Notes: generated from the sequence alone by a model not told the origin. Shown: positions 25,797-34,661, counted from the first letter of the stretch. The stretch: DNA of 34,661 bases from Bacillota bacterium (GCA_021820975.1 JAKADA010000022.1:1-34661), one strand, 5' to 3'. Translations and numbers: made by a program.

Positions 25797-28553
25797 GTGA
25801 TTACATCAGATGAAATCAAACGTAGGTTATGGGACGGAGCAAATGAACTACGCGGTTCAATGGACGCCAGCCGTTACAAAGATTATATGCTAGGATTGAT
25901 GTTCTACAAGTTTTTGAGTGATAAGACTTTAGAAACATTCAAGGTGACTAGCGGTTTAGGGCAAATGACTGAATCCGAATTGGTTGAGGAATACATAAAG
26001 GCAAAAGCAGAATACGGCGAAAAGCTAGATAAAATGATCCAGAATGTACTCGGTTATTATGTTTCGCCTGAGTATCTCTATCAGACTTGGTTAAAAGATA
26101 TCACTTCAGGAGATTTTGAAGTTCAAAAAGTAACGGATAGCTTGAATAATTTCGAGCGTACGATTGCCGTGTCTGGTGATTCGGATGACTTCAAAGGATT
26201 GTTTTCAAGTTCTACGCTTGATTTAACTGATACTGCTTTAGGGAGCAATTTAAACGAACGCAGTAAAAATATTAAGGCCCTGATTTTACTATTTGCAGAC
26301 TTGAACATGGTGGCATTGCAAAAAGGTGATGTACTGGGTGATGCGTATGAGTACCTCATCGGTCAGTTTGCGATGGAGTCTGGAAAGAAAGCAGGGGAAT
26401 TCTATACACCACGACAAGTCAGTGAAGTCATGGCACAAATTGTAGCGAAAAAGTCAGACATCAAGTCAATCTATGATCCAACGGTCGGTTCTGGCTCGCT
26501 ACTCTTAACGGTTAAGAAGCATTTAGATGAAGATGTTCAAAAGAATTTGAACTATTACGGACAAGAAAAGAATACAGCGACCTATAACTTAACTCGTATG
26601 AATTTGCTGCTTCATGGTGTACGTCCAGTAAAGATGACCATTAAAAACGGTGATACACTTTCTCAGGACTGGCCAGAAGACCCAGAACGTCCAAATGAAG
26701 GCGTACAATTTGATGCGGTGGTTATGAACCCTCCATATTCTGCGAAGAATTGGAACAAAGCAGGGTTAAAAGTCAGCGACCCTCGTTTTGAAATTGCTGG
26801 GGTGTTGCCACCAGACTCTAAAGGGGATTTTGCTTTCCTTTTACATGGACTATTCCACTTAGGTCAAAGCGGCACGATGGCGATTGTCTTGCCTCACGGG
26901 GTTCTGTTTCGTGGTTCAGCCGAAGGCGAAATTCGTAAACGATTGCTTGAGAAAAACTATATTGATACCATCATTGGCTTGCCAGAAAAATTATTTACCA
27001 ATACAGGTATTCCAGTAGTAGTAATTATTTTGAAGAAGAACAGAAAAATCGACGAGCCTGTATTACTCATTGACGCTTCTCACAGCTTTATTAAAGTTGG
27101 AAAACAAAACGTTCTACAAGAAAAAGACATTGCTAAAATCGTTGATACGTATGTTGAACGTAGGGAAGAGGAAGGGTACAGTCATTTAGCAACTCGTGAA
27201 GAAATACTGGACAATCAGTATAACATGAACATTCCGCGCTATATTGAGGCGATTGACGAAGAAGTTCCTCAAGATGTGGATGCTCATCTCCTTGGAGGAA
27301 TTCCTAAAAAGAACATTGACGACTTAAAGATTTTGCAGTCTACAGTGTCAGATGTTTTGGGACTTTCTCTGAAAGAAATCCGTGACGGCTATGTAGGTCT
27401 TGTGAAACCCGTTGAGGAGATTTCTAATGATATATTGAGTGACTCTCGTATTGTTGAAAAGTCAAAGGAAATTGAAAGCAAAGCAAAGTCCTATATTGAT
27501 AAATACTGGAAAATTTTACGAAGTGTAGACAGCGGCAGTAGTTTGACTCAGTTAATGGATGAAATGCTTGTTGAAATCAAGGCGATTTTGTCAGAGTTCA
27601 AATATATTGATGTTTATGACGGGTATCAGATTGTGGCTGAAATTTGGAAGAATGCACTGACACATGATACGGAAATCATTGCGTTAAGTGATTTCTATTC
27701 TGCTGCACGTAGCCTAGAACCAAATATGGTAACTAAAGGGCAGGGAGATAAGAAAAGAGTAGAGCAAGACGGGTGGAAAGGAAAAATTCTACCATTTGAA
27801 TTGGTTCAAAGGGAATTATTATTCGAAGAATTACAAGATGTTTCAAAACTCGAAAATCAAGCGGAAACCATTAATGACAGATTGGCAGAAATACGTGAAT
27901 CATTATCTGAAGAAGATGGGGAATTTGATGTCTTAAATGAGAAAAATGATGGTTTCACTGAAAGAAATGTCAAAATAGAGCTAGATCAAGCCTATCAATC
28001 AGTGACTTCAGAAGAAATAAAGTCATTAGAAATTTACCTAGATTTTCTTGATGGAGAAACCAAACCTAAGAAACAGGAAAAGCTAGATTTCGTTACTAGC
28101 CATCCCGAAATTGATTGGACACAACTTGAAATAAACAAAGATGGTACGGTTGGTAAAGGTAAAGTGATACAACGTATAAATGAGTTAATAGAATCTTTTG
28201 TATTTGAAAACGATAGCTTCGAATCTAAATTGGTAGAAGTGATGCAACTTTTGCAAGAAGCAAAACAAGTAAAGGAAAATTTAAGAATAAAAAATGCAGC
28301 ACTAGTAGTGAAAACAAATGAGATTTATCCGAAATTAACGACTGAACAGATTGATAGTTTAATGTATAAAAAATGGTTCGGAACTACAGTTGAATTTTTA
28401 GCTGGCTTGGTAAGAAAATCACTAAAAGCAGAATTGAATACGCTACAAATGTTGAACAATCGCTATGCCGAAACTTTGTCAGCGATTGACGAAGAAAGTC
28501 GTGGGCTGGAATTATCGCTTGAAGCATTGATGAGTGAATTGGTGGTGAGATAA
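25797..28553 (+). CDS. hsdM: Type I restriction-modification DNA methyltransferase subunit HsdM (extended)
   Basis: This adenine-N6 methyltransferase subunit has SAM motif I DPTVGSGS (227-234), the preceding GEFYTPRQV (200-208) and catalytic motif IV NPPY (311-314). The GTG at 25797 with GGAGG 6 bases upstream is the best start (918 residues). HsdM is usually about 520 residues; here about 400 extra residues follow, largely helical and charged with coiled-coil character (KLENQAETINDRLAEIRESL). This long form is known in some Gram-positive systems. With HsdS it methylates the recognition site; with HsdR it makes the restriction complex. The stop overlaps the hsdS start by one base. Confidence 0.95.
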   Translation: MITSDEIKRRLWDGANELRGSMDASRYKDYMLGLMFYKFLSDKTLETFKVTSGLGQMTESELVEEYIKAKAEYGEKLDKMIQNVLGYYVSPEYLYQTWLKDITSGDFEVQKVTDSLNNFERTIAVSGDSDDFKGLFSSSTLDLTDTALGSNLNERSKNIKALILLFADLNMVALQKGDVLGDAYEYLIGQFAMESGKKAGEFYTPRQVSEVMAQIVAKKSDIKSIYDPTVGSGSLLLTVKKHLDEDVQKNLNYYGQEKNTATYNLTRMNLLLHGVRPVKMTIKNGDTLSQDWPEDPERPNEGVQFDAVVMNPPYSAKNWNKAGLKVSDPRFEIAGVLPPDSKGDFAFLLHGLFHLGQSGTMAIVLPHGVLFRGSAEGEIRKRLLEKNYIDTIIGLPEKLFTNTGIPVVVIILKKNRKIDEPVLLIDASHSFIKVGKQNVLQEKDIAKIVDTYVERREEEGYSHLATREEILDNQYNMNIPRYIEAIDEEVPQDVDAHLLGGIPKKNIDDLKILQSTVSDVLGLSLKEIRDGYVGLVKPVEEISNDILSDSRIVEKSKEIESKAKSYIDKYWKILRSVDSGSSLTQLMDEMLVEIKAILSEFKYIDVYDGYQIVAEIWKNALTHDTEIIALSDFYSAARSLEPNMVTKGQGDKKRVEQDGWKGKILPFELVQRELLFEELQDVSKLENQAETINDRLAEIRESLSEEDGEFDVLNEKNDGFTERNVKIELDQAYQSVTSEEIKSLEIYLDFLDGETKPKKQEKLDFVTSHPEIDWTQLEINKDGTVGKGKVIQRINELIESFVFENDSFESKLVEVMQLLQEAKQVKENLRIKNAALVVKTNEIYPKLTTEQIDSLMYKKWFGTTVEFLAGLVRKSLKAELNTLQMLNNRYAETLSAIDEESRGLELSLEALMSELVVR

Positions 28554-29794
28554 TGACGGAACAATTAAATTTAGTACCAAAAAGGCGATTTAAAGAATTT
28601 CAAAACACTCAAGCTTGGGAACAGCGCAATTGGGAAGAGACTGTAGATATATCTACAAATATGGTGGATCCGAGGACAGGAAGTTATGATGAATTATTGC
28701 ATATCGGTCCAGGAAACATAGAGTCATTTACTGGAAGGATTTTAGATAATGTACTAAAGGTTAAAGACAGCAATTTGATAAGTGGAAAATTCCATTTCTA
28801 CAAAGACGATATAATCTATGGGAAGATTAGGCCGCAGCTTGGAAAGTACGCAATTGCGCCATTTGAGGGGCTTGCCAGTGCTGATACTTATATATTGAAT
28901 ACTAAGAACGGAGTGGTACAAAATTTCTTATATTCTGTACTCCAGACTAACGATTTTTATGGATATTCAGTGTCTGTGTCGGCCCGGACAGGAATGCCCA
29001 AAATCAATCGTGATGAATTAAATGTATATAATTATAACGCTCCAAAAATGGAGGAGCAGGCGAAAATAGGATATTTTTTTGTGGAACTCGACCAGCTTAT
29101 TACCCTTCATCAACGTAAGTTAGAAAAGACGAAGGCATTAAAATCCGCTTATCTTTCTGAAATGTTCCCCGCTGAAGGTGAGTGTGAGCCAAAACGGAGA
29201 TTTGCAGGATTTTCTTACCCTTGGGAACGGCGTCAGTTAGGAGACATGGGAGAACCTTTTACAGGATTATCAGGCAAAACTAAAGAAGATTTCGGGCATG
29301 GTTCTGCTGAGTTTGTAATTTACATGAATGTATTTAGTAACCCCATCTCAGACACTTCAATGACAGAACATGTTGAAGTTGATTCAAAGCAAAATGAATT
29401 AAAGTATGGCGACGTGTTGTTTACTACGTCTTCGGAAACACCTCAGGAAGTAGGAATGTCATCTGTTTGGCTTGGTAATAGGCCAAATGTGTACCTAAAT
29501 AGTTTTTGTTTTGGGTATAGACCTACAGTTAATGTCGATTTTCTATTTCTTGCGTACTTGCTGAGATCCAATACAGTACGTAAGCAAATGATGTTATTAG
29601 CACAAGGTATATCACGTTATAACATTTCAAAGAATAAGGTAATGGAATTAGCAGTAGGGTTGCCTGATATACAAGAACAAGAAAAAATAGGAAATTTATT
29701 CAAACACCTTGACCACACTATCGCTCTTCATCAGCGTAAATTGGAAAAACTACAAAATTTAAAAAAGGCATATCTAAACGAAATGTTTATTTAG
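28553..29794 (+). CDS. hsdS: Type I specificity subunit HsdS
   Basis: This 413-residue specificity protein has two target-recognition domains (about 20-165 and 220-380), each followed by a conserved helical spacer: LITLHQRKLEKTKALKSAYL and TIALHQRKLEKLQNLKKAYL. Each half starts with a PKRRF motif and a W-E-x-R pair. The duplication gives a bipartite recognition sequence with one half per domain. No second or truncated hsdS is present in the window, so shuffling of specificity is not evident here. The start overlaps the hsdM stop. Confidence 0.95.
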   Translation: MTEQLNLVPKRRFKEFQNTQAWEQRNWEETVDISTNMVDPRTGSYDELLHIGPGNIESFTGRILDNVLKVKDSNLISGKFHFYKDDIIYGKIRPQLGKYAIAPFEGLASADTYILNTKNGVVQNFLYSVLQTNDFYGYSVSVSARTGMPKINRDELNVYNYNAPKMEEQAKIGYFFVELDQLITLHQRKLEKTKALKSAYLSEMFPAEGECEPKRRFAGFSYPWERRQLGDMGEPFTGLSGKTKEDFGHGSAEFVIYMNVFSNPISDTSMTEHVEVDSKQNELKYGDVLFTTSSETPQEVGMSSVWLGNRPNVYLNSFCFGYRPTVNVDFLFLAYLLRSNTVRKQMMLLAQGISRYNISKNKVMELAVGLPDIQEQEKIGNLFKHLDHTIALHQRKLEKLQNLKKAYLNEMFI

Positions 29795-29809
29795 AGAGGA
29801 GTGTAAGTC

Positions 29810-32800
29810 TTGAGCAATGCGCCAAAAAGTGTGGCAGAGAAAACTTTTCAAGAGAATTTTGTCAATGAATTGCAAAAATATAAATGGGAAGCACCCGATT
29901 CCTTAGACGGCAATAAGAAAAAAGTAACTGTTACTGACTTGATTAATCACTGGCGTGGCGAACTCAACCGTATCAATGCTGACCAGCTTGAAGGTGTGGA
30001 ATTAACGGATAATGAGTTCCGTCAAGTTATGGCAAAAGTTAATCAAATCAGCAACAGCTACGAGGCTTCGAAGATTTTAGCCATTGAAGAATCAAAAGGC
30101 AAGATTGATGGCATTTACCGTGACGACAATCATAAAATCACGCGAAAACAAATTACGTTGACAATTTTCAAAAAAGCTGAAGTGCGAGGCGGGGACTCAA
30201 GCTATAGAATTGCTAGAGAAGTACAAACACCAAAGAACAACCGTTTTGACATTGTCTTACTTATCAACGGCTTGCCTTTGATCAATATCGAGCAAAAACG
30301 TACGGACAAAACGCTAGACGAGGCATTTGGACAGTTTATGCGCTATTATCGTGACGGCGAATACAGTAATAATTTCATGGCTTTTTCGCAGATGATGGTC
30401 ATGACCTCTGAAATTGCCACTCGATATTTCGCTACTCCCAAAACAGCAGGAGACTTTAACCCTAGTTTCGTATTTCACTGGTCAGATAAAGAAAACAATG
30501 TTGTAAACGCTTGGGGAACAGTGATTGAGCAATTCTTGATGATTCCAATGGCGCACCAGATGGTCGGAGATTACTTAGTCATTGACGAAGCTCTTGATGA
30601 GGAAAATAGACGACATATGTTAATGCGTCCATATCAAGTTCACGCTTTACAAGCGGTTGAAGGGGCGGCATTTGGTTGGGACAATAATGAAAAAATACCT
30701 CATGGCGGTTTTGTTTGGCACACTACTGGTTCAGGGAAAACTATTACGAGTTTCAAGACAGCTTTGTTTTTATCGACTAGAGCAGGATTTGATAAAGTCG
30801 TTTTCCTTGTGGATAGACGTGAGCTAGACAATCGTACCAGTGAAAACTTTAAAGCATATGCTGCTTACGAGCCCGTTTCCGTTGATGATACCAAACACAC
30901 CTATCAGCTAAAAAAGATACTTAAGTCAGCTAAAAACGGAATTGTGGTAACGACAACATTCAAATTGAATTCTTTAGTTAAGGAACTGGATGAAGCTCAC
31001 GATAAAAGTCTAGCAGAAAAGAAAATTGTTTTTATCATCGATGAGGCCCATCGTACGACAATGGGGCAGATGATGGGAACCATCAAGAGTTATTTCAAGA
31101 AAAACGGACTCTTCTTTGGCTTTACCGGAACACCTTTATTTGACGAAAATAAGGTGAAAGGAAAGGTCAATGAAAAAAGCGAAGTCATAAATACGACTGA
31201 AAAGTTATTTGGGCCTAAGTTACATCAATATACGATTGATGAGGCGATTGCGGATAAAAACGTATTAGGTTTTCACGTTGACTATATCAACACTGGAGAA
31301 TTCAAAAGTTATGATGATTTAAGGGAGCAATTAGCTGAGAGGATTAAGGAAGAACACCCTGAATTGAGTGACAGAGAAATTGAACGCCAAGTTCAAGCAA
31401 TGTCAGAAGTTGACCTTGAAAGGCAAGCTAAAAAAAGAGAATTGTTTCAATACCAAGATGAAACGCATATCCCGCGTGTAGTTGAGGAAATCCTGAGTAA
31501 CTGGGAATCACAATCACAAGGTAGAGAATTTAATGCCATTTTGACAGTTGCCTATAAAAATCGTGTGATCGCTTATTATGATGAATTTAAGAAACAACTT
31601 ACAGAAAGTGGAGAGAAGTTGAATGTGGCTATGACGTTTAGTTTCGGTAACGAAAATGATCCTACGCCATTGGACCCTAAAATTGTAAAAGGCATATTTA
31701 AGGATTATGCTGAATTTACCGGCATTGAATTTGTCGCCGGTGATAAAAAACACGGCGAAGATGCCTACTTTGAAGATGTCGTGGAGCGTTCCACTCGGGG
31801 CGGTGGCGGACGCAATCCCAAGAATATAGACCTCGTGATTGTGGCAGAACAACTGCTGACAGGTTATGACTCTAAACGTCTTAATACGCTTTATGTTGAC
31901 CGATCACTTGAACTTCAAAGTTTGATTCAAGCCTATTCACGTACAAATCGTGTGTTCGGCTCAAATAAAGAGTTTGGGACGATTATCAACTTCCAGTATC
32001 CGCGGCTTACCGAGCAAATCGTAAATCAAGCTTTGAAGCTGTATGGAAGCGGTGGTAAGAGTAGTAAGGCAATTGTTGATACATATGAAACTGCCGTAAA
32101 GAAATTAGCAATAAAAGTGACTGAACTGATTCCGACTTTACCTGATCCTACGGATTGGCAGACTATTGAACATGATGAGAAGAAAAAGGAAGCATTTGTA
32201 CTTGGTTTTAAAGATGCTGCCGAGCAGTTAAACTTGGTAGAACAATACTATGAATTTAAGTGGGATGACTCAAATCTCGGCATCAATGAGCACACTTGGT
32301 TGCAGTATGTCGGGGCGTATAAAAACTTAACATGGAAGCCAGGAACTCCTCCACTGCCAACACAAATTAATACGCTTGTTGGAAAAACTAAGTTAGCGGG
32401 AACACAAGTAATCGATGCGAATCATATTCTTAGTTTAATTGGTTCAAAAATTACCTCACCGTACGGCGTGCAAACGGTGGATAGTGAAACACTCCGTATT
32501 ATTTATGAACAAATTCATGAGTTGAGTAACATGGGGGAATATGAGCAAGCACAGTTATTGAAGGAATTTGTGGATACTGAGCTTGTGCCGGGTAACTTAT
32601 CGAGTGGTTTGGGCTTTGATGAGGCATTTGAAATTTGGAAAGCTGGTAAGCTACAGAATGCGGTTATTAAATTTTCTTCGGAGTGGGGTCTAGATAGTGA
32701 ATTACTTGCAAAATCAGTGAATTTATATTCCGCTTCGCAGCCTAATGTTGTTCCTTACATCAATGAACTCATTAGTAGTGTTGATTTTAGTAAGGCAACG

Positions 32801-32893
32801 AATCAAACGTCTGGCAATTTGTTAAGGCACAATATGACCCTAACCACCAAACTTCCAAAGTGGATTGCTGAAATCAAGCAAAAATATAATTAG
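29810..32893 (+). CDS. hsdR: Type I restriction endonuclease/translocase subunit HsdR
   Basis: This 1027-residue motor-nuclease has a PD-(D/E)xK nuclease site near the N-terminus (D147 ... E161-Q-K163 in RFDIVLLINGLPLINIEQKR). The SF2 helicase motor has Walker A TTGSGKT (305-311), DEAH (411-414), the FTGTP motif and a late QAYSRTNRV motif VI. The C-terminal part is the HsdM-binding helical region. It translocates DNA and cuts far from the unmethylated site. The TTG start has GGAG 8 bases upstream and follows hsdS by 15 bases. All motifs look intact, so the system is probably active. Confidence 0.96.
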   Translation: MSNAPKSVAEKTFQENFVNELQKYKWEAPDSLDGNKKKVTVTDLINHWRGELNRINADQLEGVELTDNEFRQVMAKVNQISNSYEASKILAIEESKGKIDGIYRDDNHKITRKQITLTIFKKAEVRGGDSSYRIAREVQTPKNNRFDIVLLINGLPLINIEQKRTDKTLDEAFGQFMRYYRDGEYSNNFMAFSQMMVMTSEIATRYFATPKTAGDFNPSFVFHWSDKENNVVNAWGTVIEQFLMIPMAHQMVGDYLVIDEALDEENRRHMLMRPYQVHALQAVEGAAFGWDNNEKIPHGGFVWHTTGSGKTITSFKTALFLSTRAGFDKVVFLVDRRELDNRTSENFKAYAAYEPVSVDDTKHTYQLKKILKSAKNGIVVTTTFKLNSLVKELDEAHDKSLAEKKIVFIIDEAHRTTMGQMMGTIKSYFKKNGLFFGFTGTPLFDENKVKGKVNEKSEVINTTEKLFGPKLHQYTIDEAIADKNVLGFHVDYINTGEFKSYDDLREQLAERIKEEHPELSDREIERQVQAMSEVDLERQAKKRELFQYQDETHIPRVVEEILSNWESQSQGREFNAILTVAYKNRVIAYYDEFKKQLTESGEKLNVAMTFSFGNENDPTPLDPKIVKGIFKDYAEFTGIEFVAGDKKHGEDAYFEDVVERSTRGGGGRNPKNIDLVIVAEQLLTGYDSKRLNTLYVDRSLELQSLIQAYSRTNRVFGSNKEFGTIINFQYPRLTEQIVNQALKLYGSGGKSSKAIVDTYETAVKKLAIKVTELIPTLPDPTDWQTIEHDEKKKEAFVLGFKDAAEQLNLVEQYYEFKWDDSNLGINEHTWLQYVGAYKNLTWKPGTPPLPTQINTLVGKTKLAGTQVIDANHILSLIGSKITSPYGVQTVDSETLRIIYEQIHELSNMGEYEQAQLLKEFVDTELVPGNLSSGLGFDEAFEIWKAGKLQNAVIKFSSEWGLDSELLAKSVNLYSASQPNVVPYINELISSVDFSKATNQTSGNLLRHNMTLTTKLPKWIAEIKQKYN

Positions 32894-33033
32894 CTTGATC
32901 AATGGCTTTAAAGTGACTGTGAAAGAGAAGAATAACCAGTAAATACATTCCTTGGCTCTGATAAACCTGCTAGTGGAGAACGATATATAATCCAGTGTTG
33001 CGACTACCGATCGGACAAACTAGAGGAGGTAAC

Positions 33034-33093
33034 ATGACTGACGCGAATCGGGTACAGGTAATAAGTGGAGGGTTCGAGCGTGACAGATATTAA
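33034..33093 (+). CDS. 19-aa leader peptide before the YdbC-type gene
   Basis: A strong site (GAGGAGGTAAC) precedes an ATG that opens MTDANRVQVISGGFERDRY and stops inside the next gene. The next gene has GGAGG within this frame. Translation of the peptide would pass over the second start, which suggests coupling. Nothing else is recognised in 32894-33033. Confidence 0.35.
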   Translation: MTDANRVQVISGGFERDRY

Positions 33094-33301
33094 GTTTGAG
33101 ATTAAAGAAACAGTAGGCGTCTTATCTGAATCAACTAAGGGCTGGAAGAAAGAGTTGAATTTTATGTCTTGGAACGATAAAGAAGCTAAGTACGATATTC
33201 GCGACTGGTCGCCCGAATACGACAAGATGGGCAAGGGAATTACACTGAGTAAGGACGAGTTGATTCAGCTACTTGAAATACTTAACAGTATGGACTTATA
33301 G
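33080..33301 (+). CDS. ydbC: YdbC-family PC4-like single-stranded DNA-binding protein
   Basis: The GTG at 33080 lies 8 bases after GGAGG. The 73-residue protein matches the YdbC family of Firmicutes: KFEIKETVGVLSESTKGWKK, ELNFMSWNDKEAKYDIRDWS and MGKGITLSKDEL. These show the W-N-D-x-x-x-K-Y-D-I-R-x-W and MGKGI motifs of the PC4-like fold. The Lactococcus homologue binds single-stranded nucleic acid. The length is normal. Its role may be in recombination, replication or transcription. Confidence 0.9.
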   Translation: MTDIKFEIKETVGVLSESTKGWKKELNFMSWNDKEAKYDIRDWSPEYDKMGKGITLSKDELIQLLEILNSMDL

Positions 33302-33393
33302 GCCAAGGCAATTCTTCATAGTGGCAAAGAATACATGAGATGTGGGAGTAGTCACACGGCGGGGCATAAGCGTAATTGAGGAGGGAAACACGC

Positions 33394-33726
33394 ATGGACG
33401 AACATCATTCTGGATGGGCGAGTTTTATTGGAACGACGGAATTGAATTCTGAAAGCAATCAAACGGGATTTGAAGTGAAATTGTCAAAACTTGACGACAG
33501 CAGCGAAATAGAGTATGCACTGCATATTCGAATTGCCCGATATGGTTCTAAACTAGGTACGACTAGAATTGAGATTAAGAATTATCTTTTAAGCCAAGGG
33601 TATGAGGAATGCTCCAACTGCATAGGTTCGTGTAACTTCGTTACGTGTTATTGCAAGACTGTAGAGGTTCCCGACATAAACGTTTGGACAGATGTGGCTC
33701 AGATCGAACTTAACCCATTCATATAA
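33394..33726 (+). CDS. Unknown 110-aa protein with Cys cluster
   Basis: The ATG at 33394 (MDEHHSGWASFIGTTELNSE) follows GAGGAGGG with usable spacing. A strand-rich N-terminal region is followed by ECSNCIGSCNFVTCYC, five cysteines within 15 residues, likely a metal site. The cluster comes 25 residues before the end. Not recognised. It follows the YdbC gene by 92 bases in the same direction. Confidence 0.6.
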   Translation: MDEHHSGWASFIGTTELNSESNQTGFEVKLSKLDDSSEIEYALHIRIARYGSKLGTTRIEIKNYLLSQGYEECSNCIGSCNFVTCYCKTVEVPDINVWTDVAQIELNPFI

Positions 33727-33790
33727 CGGCTCTTATAATTCTAAGGTCGCCCCATTTACTTGTAACCATTCTGGAACAGTATCATTTTAG

Positions 33791-33910
33791 TTGAGTCAAC
33801 AAACTCGTAAATCTGGACAGAATGATAAAAAAAAGAAAGCAGGAATCCAGATGCGAGTGTATGACAAAGAATTCAAAGAAGAAGCGATAAAATTGTCCTA
33901 TGAAGTCGGG
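33791..33910 (+). pseudogene. IS3-family transposase OrfA, 5' remnant
   Basis: The first 40 codons read like the start of IS3-type OrfA: after a basic leader, MRVYDKEFKEEAIKLSYEVG matches the YDxEFKxxAVxL opening of the helix-turn-helix domain. The similarity ends at about 33908. Sequence beyond is unrelated and has a different frame history. No terminal inverted repeat pair could be defined. Confidence 0.6.
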
Positions 33911-34140
33911 CCATTGACTGATATTACGAGTTTCGGGGCTAAACTAAATTTGACAATTCCATTCTTTATCACGTCGAGAGCAAGGGACAGTTGTTCAACG
34001 TGCCGTTTCATTTCGGAATCATCTTCATTCACTGGCGTTTCAGTCAACACAGTCACCACACTGACGCAAATATCCTTGTTCACCTTGTAATATTTCACAT
34101 TGTGGTACAAACCGTCAAGTTCGTGGAATGTAGATTTAGA
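33898..34140 (-). pseudogene. Unidentified coding remnant joined to the OrfA fragment
   Basis: The minus strand is open from about 34137 and reads HELDGLYHNVKYYKVNKDIC followed by SVVTVLTETPVNEDDSEMKR. It looks protein-like but starts after an in-frame stop and ends soon after the junction with the OrfA remnant. Probably a fragment of a displaced gene. Origin unknown. Confidence 0.3.
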
Positions 34141-34177
34141 TACTTAACTCTATAACTCTCCTTATAAGGAAATGCTC

Positions 34178-34202
34178 AAAAAACCCTTATGTATCAAGGG
34201 TT
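34178..34202 (-). terminator. Minus-strand terminator in insertion debris
   Basis: AACCCTT (34182-34188) pairs with AAGGGTT (34196-34202); on the minus strand the stem is followed by TTTTTT. No clear gene lies upstream of it on that strand; 34203-34362 shows only a short doubtful minus frame. Confidence 0.5.
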
Positions 34203-34362
34203 CCCGGATGTGTTTAGCACCATACTCGGAGTGAACACGCCACGAAACCCTCGATTCAATCACCTTAAAACTTGCCGTCCAGCCATTCATTCAACGCTGT
34301 CTAACATGTCCTAATCCTGGAAAAATTGAAGCTATGATTCACTCATAGAGGGGATCATAACC

Positions 34363-34455
34363 ATGATGGATACTTGGATAGAAGAGTTACGCATGTTCCA
34401 AGATGCCTTAGAGATTGAATTTCCATGGTATGTACCTGGTTACAAGTTTTTGTAA
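34363..34455 (+). CDS. 30-aa ORF, probable N-terminal remnant of a larger gene
   Basis: The ATG pair at 34363 has GAGGGG 9 bases upstream and reads MDTWIEELRMFQDALEIEFP then WYVPGYKFL before a stop. The PWYV pattern near a transposase-like start (ISL3 type) is suggestive only. A terminator hairpin follows (34492-34513), so a whole gene may have been deleted between them. Confidence 0.35.
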   Translation: MMDTWIEELRMFQDALEIEFPWYVPGYKFL

Positions 34456-34491
34456 AAAAATCTTTGTTGGCGGCCGTTTTCAACAATATGA

Positions 34492-34513
34492 AGCGCTGAT
34501 TATGGCGCTTTTT
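34492..34513 (+). terminator. Plus-strand terminator
   Basis: AGCGC (34492-34496) pairs with GCGCT (34505-34509), followed by a T5 run. An outer TTTCAACA / TGTTGAAA pair encloses it. Confidence 0.55.
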
Positions 34514-34583
34514 CTTCAATCGTGTTGAAATATGGAGAAAATTGGCGTACAATTCACGACAATTGAAGATAGGAAGGAATATT

Positions 34584-34634
34584 ATGTCGTTAGGGAAATG
34601 TAATAAAGAAATAACTAGGATACCAACATATTGA
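34584..34634 (+). CDS. Possible 16-aa leader peptide
   Basis: AGGAAGG lies 6 bases before an ATG that reads MSLGKCNKEITRIPTY. The stop codon TGA overlaps the ribosome binding site of the next start at 34645, so translation of the two would interact. Confidence 0.3.
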   Translation: MSLGKCNKEITRIPTY

Positions 34635-34644
34635 GGTGAAGATC

Positions 34645-34661
34645 GTGGATAAAAAGGTGAA
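34645..34661 (+). CDS. Start of a gene cut by the right window edge
   Basis: GAGGTGAA (34633-34640) precedes GTG at 34645, which begins M-D-K-K-V. Too short to identify. Confidence 0.35.

Noticed and set aside
28553-29794. Phase-variable hsdS inversion
   Set aside because: The two halves share related spacers, but there is no second hsdS fragment or inverted repeat partner, and the recombinase lies 3.7 kb away on the other side of hsdM.

Overview
The window looks like about 35 kb of a Bacillota (Gram-positive, probably Bacilli) plasmid or plasmid-like conjugative element. The evidence is AGGAGG-type ribosome binding sites, frequent TTG and GTG starts, Gram-positive families (PrgI/VirB3-like, YdbC, Hol_Tox-like peptide, TrbL/VirB6-like), an iteron origin with initiator and ParA genes, and a conjugation-type secretion operon. 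The species cannot be named from sequence alone. No rRNA, tRNA or CRISPR array was seen, and no relaxase or coupling ATPase lies inside the window.

Left part (1-4950), mostly minus strand: a truncated multi-pass membrane protein that appears joined to a zinc-ribbon peptide by a dnaX-like A AAA AAG frameshift site; two very small membrane peptides, one resembling a type I (holin-like) toxin with a possible antisense RNA; a prepilin peptidase; an XRE regulator; a YkgJ-type cysteine-cluster protein; several unknowns; and an HU protein.

Transfer operon (5027-11438, minus): two small pilin-like membrane proteins, a VirB3/PrgI-like protein, a membrane-anchored VirB4-N-like protein, a VirB4 ATPase and a large VirB6/TrbL-like channel protein, closed by a terminator. 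A divergent acidic protein (11649-12620) follows. The second minus operon (12629-15247) encodes a DnaB-like helicase split into two genes, two small unknowns including a RodZ-type HTH protein, and an HTH protein. The transfer and helicase operons each start behind the same 35-bp element, 20 bp from the -10 box in both, which suggests co-regulation.

Replication and partition (15480-21606, minus): a J-domain protein, a winged-helix replication protein with a short upstream ORF, a probable counter-transcribed RNA, two covarying hairpins, seven 21-23 bp-spaced iterons, the initiator gene, a partition protein with a very long Asn/Ser/Asp-rich tract and a C-terminal ribbon-helix-helix, and ParA.

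Accessory part (21700-34661): a truncated aldo/keto reductase, several small genes separated by related hairpin terminators, a CopZ-like metal-binding protein, a second HU, a serine resolvase, a HEPN-like gene with two in-phase slippery heptamers, a complete type I restriction-modification operon (hsdM-hsdS-hsdR, AT-richer and probably acquired), a YdbC-type ssDNA-binding protein and insertion sequence debris up to the right edge.
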